Of a stretch of 8,067 bases of DNA, positions 5,107-8,067 are shown piece by piece. Source of the stretch: Proteobacteria bacterium UBA664 (GTDB taxonomy: Bacteria; Pseudomonadota; Gammaproteobacteria; UBA7966); NCBI GenBank assembly GCA_002299125.1, contig DBNU01000059.1, positions 1 to 8,067 on the forward strand. Direction: 5' to 3'. Numbering within the stretch: the first letter of the stretch is position 1; each line of letters begins with the position of its first letter. A program made the translations under genes and the position numbers. Under the pieces are notes generated by a model that saw only the letters and a program-made list of their open reading frames with translations, did not search any database and was not told the DNA's origin.

Positions 5107-7026
5107 TCAGGGCGGTGCGATGGCCCCGCTGTGCGGCATGAAATGCCGCTCGATGAGGTTGGCGTCGTCGAAGTGACGCTCACCGGCGAAGGCCGTGACC
5201 TGGCGGTTCCACTGGCGCGGGCTGCCGGCCACACGAATGCCGCTCGTCCACTGCCACCAGCGCCCGGCGCGCTCGGTGCCGGGGACGATGCCATCGAGGC
5301 CGAAGAAGGCCATCCCGGCGGGGGTCACGGTGGTGGTGAGTTCCCGGGCCGGGCGCAGGGTGTAGTGGGTTCCCGGCGCGTTCGCGTTGGCTGTCGTCCG
5401 GGCACTCGGCGCAGCACTCACGTCTTCCACGGCAGGTGCCCGGCGCAGGGCGACGATGTGGCGGGTGTCGGCCGCCAGCAGTAGCTCCAGCCGGCCCGTG
5501 CCCGCCGGCAGGCCGACCGGTCGCGTGAGTGGATCGATCGCCTCCAGACGCGCCCGGCGGGGTGCCAGGCGTGGCCCGGGGAAGGCGATGTGCCAGCAGC
5601 CGCAGGCAGGAATGGCGTCGGCCAGCAATACCGAGCCGTCGTCGTCCAGCGTCAGCCGCCAGATGAGGCCGTCGATGGTTCGCTCGCCGTCGTCACCCGG
5701 CTTGAGGACAGCGAACCAGGCCGTGTACTCCAGTTGCAGCAGGCTGCGCGAGCCCTGACGGGTGAAGGCGTGGCGCACGTAGACAGTTGGCGTGCTGGTG
5801 TCAATGCCGAAGGGGGTCGCGGCGTCGCCGGTCGCCATGATGGCACCGGGTAGGTCGGCACCAGCGGTTGGGGCCACAGCGTGCGTGCGTACCAGACGCA
5901 GGATCGGCGCATGCTCGCGGAACAGCACGGCCAGGGTGCCGGGATCGGGGCGCGGGATGCCGAGCACGTCGCGCGGCAGCGGGAAGCGCGATGGGATGGC
6001 CGGGGCGGCATCGGGGGCTACGCCTGCGATGATCGCGGCCGGGTCCACGACACGCGCCATGGGCACGCTGACGGCCGTCTCCGGGTATGCCGGGGCCTCC
6101 GGCTCAGCGACTGCGGGCAGCGGTGACGGGGTGGCGTCGGCCGGTGCAGCAGTCAGCGGGCCCGCCGCGTCGTCGCCCACCGGCGTTCCCGTCAGATCGG
6201 GTGTGCCGGGGCGATAGACGAAGCGCGCCGGATAGAACTCGCCCGGATCCTGGAGGCCACCCGCCCGCAGCGGGGCGAACACCGGCGTCGGTGGCAGGCG
6301 CTTCACGCCGGGCGTCACCGCAGGCTGCACCGTCGTGGGCAGGAGCGCGCCCGCCGGCACGAGTGCTGCCGCATCCGGGGTCGGCACGGCAACCGGCGCG
6401 GGTGCCAGTCGTGCCAGCGTGACCGGCTCGGCCGCAGCACTGACCCCGGCGAACTGCGCCTCGAGATCGAGCCGGCGCTCACCGGCATCCCAGGCGTAGA
6501 TCCACGCACCACCGGGCAGATAGAGCCCGAGGATGCGCGCCGACCAGCGGTAATCGTCGGGGATGGCGACGTTGGCGAGCAGTCGGCGCATTGCGCCGGG
6601 ATGCTGGCGATCCCAGTCCGTCACTTGGGCGGCACAGTTCTCCAGCGCGTCGAGCGCGGGCAGGGTGGTCGCGCCGGCGAGCGCCTGCAGGCGCTCTGCC
6701 TCGATGGCGCGCGCCTGACGACCCAGCGCCAGCAGATGTTCGAGCCAGACCGCAAGGCGCGGGTGGTCGCGCGGCATGCCATCGAGTTCATCGCGAAAAC
6801 TGGCGCGGAAACGATCACTGCGCAGCGCCGGAAAGCCATCGATGCGACGGAGATCGGCCGAGGCCAGGCCGGCACCATCCACCGCCGCGTCAAAGGCGCT
6901 GAGCCGGGCGACGCAGTCGGCAGTGGCGGCGTCCAGGTGGGCGCGCTGGAAGGGCGCGGGAGCGCAGGCCGCGATGAACGGCACGATGGCGACGAGGATG
7001 CGCAGGCCGCGTGATCGGTGGGGCAC
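5107..7026 (-). CDS. Conserved hypothetical lipoprotein, function unknown
   Basis: Read from the GTG at 7026 this is a 639-residue protein. Its start PHRSRGLRILVAIVPFIAAC is a compact lipoprotein signal with lipobox Ile-Ala-Ala-Cys21. ATGs at 7065, 7077 and 7122 are in frame but add a Pro-rich leader and have no Shine-Dalgarno; the GTG has a weak GAG about eight bases upstream. After the lipid anchor come a helical domain (about 30-190) with Cys38, Cys131 and the blocks RIDGFPALRSDRFRASFRDE and LPGGAWIYAW, then an Ala/Pro-rich probably unstructured linker (about 197-350). The C-terminal domain (about 352-560) has TPTVYVRHAFTR, LLQLEYTAWF, DGLIWRLTLDDDGSVLLADA and a Cys475-Gly-Cys-Trp-His479 motif. 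From memory similar blocks occur in uncharacterised gammaproteobacterial proteins, but I cannot name the family or a function. An envelope location is predicted. It is convergent with the peptidase gene and divergent from the barrel gene. Confidence 0.82.
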   Translation of the reverse strand: MPHRSRGLRILVAIVPFIAACAPAPFQRAHLDAATADCVARLSAFDAAVDGAGLASADLRRIDGFPALRSDRFRASFRDELDGMPRDHPRLAVWLEHLLALGRQARAIEAERLQALAGATTLPALDALENCAAQVTDWDRQHPGAMRRLLANVAIPDDYRWSARILGLYLPGGAWIYAWDAGERRLDLEAQFAGVSAAAEPVTLARLAPAPVAVPTPDAAALVPAGALLPTTVQPAVTPGVKRLPPTPVFAPLRAGGLQDPGEFYPARFVYRPGTPDLTGTPVGDDAAGPLTAAPADATPSPLPAVAEPEAPAYPETAVSVPMARVVDPAAIIAGVAPDAAPAIPSRFPLPRDVLGIPRPDPGTLAVLFREHAPILRLVRTHAVAPTAGADLPGAIMATGDAATPFGIDTSTPTVYVRHAFTRQGSRSLLQLEYTAWFAVLKPGDDGERTIDGLIWRLTLDDDGSVLLADAIPACGCWHIAFPGPRLAPRRARLEAIDPLTRPVGLPAGTGRLELLLAADTRHIVALRRAPAVEDVSAAPSARTTANANAPGTHYTLRPARELTTTVTPAGMAFFGLDGIVPGTERAGRWWQWTSGIRVAGSPRQWNRQVTAFAGERHFDDANLIERHFMPHSGAIAPP

Positions 7027-7152
7027 CGTGGGCGCTCTGCTGGGGTGGGGCTCTGGAGCGGGCATGAATGGCGGCATGGTCAGTGATCGGTGTGCAAGAG
7101 CCTCGGGGGTGCATTCAAGCATGCCAGAGCGCGGGGCAAGGTATGTGAGTGT

Positions 7153-7165
7153 TTGTCCATGACAA
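7153..7165. promoter_or_regulatory. Small dyad TTGTC-N3-GACAA, possible operator or -35 region
   Basis: TTGTCCATGACAA is a perfect 5-bp dyad with a 3-base centre. On the minus strand it reads TTGTCATGGACAA, and its TTGTCA matches the -35 consensus at five of six bases. TACCTT sits 16 bases later as a poor -10 (three of six). It could be a repressor-controlled promoter of the lipoprotein gene, but short dyads also occur by chance. Confidence 0.2.
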
Positions 7166-7367
7166 CGGCAGTCCGGGTGTGTTCGCCGGGAAGTAACCGT
7201 GGGTTAGAGGCCGACAGCGCGCATTTGCGGGTGCGCTGTTACGCTGCCGCAGTCAGGTACAAAACTCTTGAGCTACGCGCGCAAGCACGCGGGTTCAGCA
7301 GGGAACTTCTCGCATCATTCCAGTGTCCGCCGGGCGCTTTGAGTCTGCTACCAATCCCTAGTCGCCC

Positions 7368-7372
7368 AAGGA
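7368..7372 (+). promoter_or_regulatory. Ribosome binding site for the barrel-protein gene
   Basis: AAGGA lies seven bases before the ATG at 7380. An in-frame TAG at 7359-7361 closes the frame just upstream, and no other start codon falls between it and 7380, so this site and the stop together fix the start. Confidence 0.7.
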
Positions 7373-7379
7373 CCTCCTC

Positions 7380-8067
7380 ATGTCGTCAGCCCGCTTGTTT
7401 TTCTTGCTTGGGGTTGCCCTGCCCCTGAATGTTCCGGCGCAGGAGCTGCGCTTGAACAACCACCTCGAGGTGGAGGCGGTACTCGGCAGCCTGACGCGCA
7501 ACGACGCCCAGTTCCCGAACAACCCCACCGGCACGCGCTTCTCGGTGCAGGATCTCATCGGCAGTGGTGTCGATCCCGAGGTACGTATCACGTATGCGCG
7601 CGCCATCACCGAGCGTCAGGAGGTGCGCTTGCTGTACGCGCCGTTGTCGCTGTCGGGCAGTGGTGTGTTGCCGACGACCACCAACTTCCGCGGCATGGCC
7701 TTCGATCCCGGTATGCCGACCACGGCCGAGTACCGCTTCAATTCCTATCGTGCGACCTGGCGCTACGCCCTGCTGGACGGTGCAAACTGGACGGTCAAGC
7801 TTGGCTTGACGGCCAAGGTTCAGGACGCGCGCATCGCCCTGTTGCAGGGCGGTAGAATGGCGGAGGATAGTTTCGTCGGCGTTGTGCCGCTGCTGCATGC
7901 CTACGTTGAACGCCGCATCGGTGACAACTTCACTGTCATCGGTGATCTCGATGGTCTGGCTGGTGGTCCCGGTCGTGCGATCGACTTCGGTCTGCGGCTG
8001 GCTTATGCGGTGTCGGATCAGCTCTCCGCCACGGGTGGCTGGCGTGTACTCGATGGCGGCGTGGACA
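7380..8067 (+). CDS. Secreted beta-rich protein, probable outer-membrane barrel (partial)
   Basis: The first 229 codons are open to the right edge of the window. The N-terminus MSSARLFFLLGVALPLNVPA is a Sec signal peptide with likely cleavage after Val-Pro-Ala (residue 20), leaving a mature start QELRLNN. The mature part has alternating hydrophobic and polar stretches typical of transmembrane beta-strands, for example LEVEAVLGSL, EVRITYARAI, QEVRLLYAPLSLSG, YRFNSYRATWRYAL, WTVKLGLTAKVQDARI, FTVIGDLDGLAGG and AIDFGLRLAYAVSD. A short segment NPTGTRFSVQDLIGSG lies between the first predicted strands. No cysteine is visible in the mature part. I recall similar uncharacterised proteins in other Gram-negatives but cannot assign a ligand, channel or enzyme activity. 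An outer-membrane location is inferred from the strand pattern; a periplasmic beta-protein is the alternative. The gene is divergent from the lipoprotein gene. Confidence 0.8.
   Translation, partial: MSSARLFFLLGVALPLNVPAQELRLNNHLEVEAVLGSLTRNDAQFPNNPTGTRFSVQDLIGSGVDPEVRITYARAITERQEVRLLYAPLSLSGSGVLPTTTNFRGMAFDPGMPTTAEYRFNSYRATWRYALLDGANWTVKLGLTAKVQDARIALLQGGRMAEDSFVGVVPLLHAYVERRIGDNFTVIGDLDGLAGGPGRAIDFGLRLAYAVSDQLSATGGWRVLDGGVD

Larger units (their letters stand above)
7027..7379. other. Divergent intergenic region between lipoprotein and barrel genes
   Basis: This region should hold promoters for both flanking genes. Up to 96 bases at its left end would be coding if the lipoprotein starts at 7122 rather than 7026. 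I see no other gene. It contains a TTGTC/GACAA dyad at 7153-7165 and a weak 6-bp stem, CAGCGC (7215-7220) with GCGCTG (7233-7238). No plus-strand promoter with both hexamers stood out. Confidence 0.5.

Noticed and set aside
4779..5294. Open frames of 60-180 codons on both strands across the convergent junction.
   Set aside because: They arise from the inverted repeats and from the shadow of the lipoprotein gene; no start signals or recognisable protein features.
5387..6422. Plus-strand open frames of 81-141 codons within the lipoprotein gene.
   Set aside because: Ala/Gly/Arg/Ser-rich shadows of the minus-strand gene's Ala/Pro-rich linker; no ribosome binding sites or family motifs.
7386..7898. 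A 170-codon minus-strand open frame over the barrel gene.
   Set aside because: Antisense shadow with His/Arg/Gln-rich composition, while the plus strand has a ribosome binding site, a clean signal peptide and a beta-strand pattern.

Overview
The window is G+C-rich DNA (about two-thirds G+C by eye) from a Gram-negative bacterium, most likely a gammaproteobacterium. The evidence is a bd-type quinol oxidase subunit of the CydA/CioA kind, a classical low-molecular-weight thioredoxin reductase, a bacterial presequence-protease-like M16C peptidase, a lipobox protein and a signal-peptide-bearing probable outer-membrane barrel. I cannot name a genus from sequence alone. I see no tRNA, rRNA, CRISPR array, transposase or phage gene. 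Gene content is mostly chromosomal housekeeping, with two poorly characterised envelope genes at the right end.

Layout from left to right. The 5' part of cydA lies on the minus strand (412 down to 1, running off the left edge). A 325-base divergent intergenic region with one AT-rich island (about 636-690) separates it from trxB on the plus strand (738-1700). After 123 bases comes the large M16C peptidase gene on the plus strand (1824-4754). Next is a 352-base junction between convergent genes, holding a cluster of inverted-repeat elements of the dispersed 'GTCATTCCCGCG...CTGGAT' type plus a separate perfect 8-bp hairpin. On the other side, reading toward it on the minus strand, is a long conserved-hypothetical lipoprotein gene (about 7026 down to 5107). 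A divergent intergenic region follows. The window ends inside a plus-strand gene (7380 to the right edge) for a secreted, beta-rich, probable outer-membrane protein.

How the genes may work together: trxB and the peptidase gene face the same way and could be cotranscribed, although the 123-base gap allows a separate promoter. TrxB supplies reducing power to thioredoxin in the cytoplasm. The PreP-like peptidase has no signal peptide and should degrade small unfolded peptides inside the cell. The lipoprotein and the barrel gene are transcribed divergently from a shared regulatory region and both products are predicted to reach the envelope, so a functional pairing is plausible but unproven. The long open frames antisense to cydA, trxB and the peptidase gene are composition artefacts. 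I found no convincing new multi-gene system; the least-understood items are the lipoprotein with its Cys-Gly-Cys-Trp-His motif, the orphan barrel protein and the repeat cluster.
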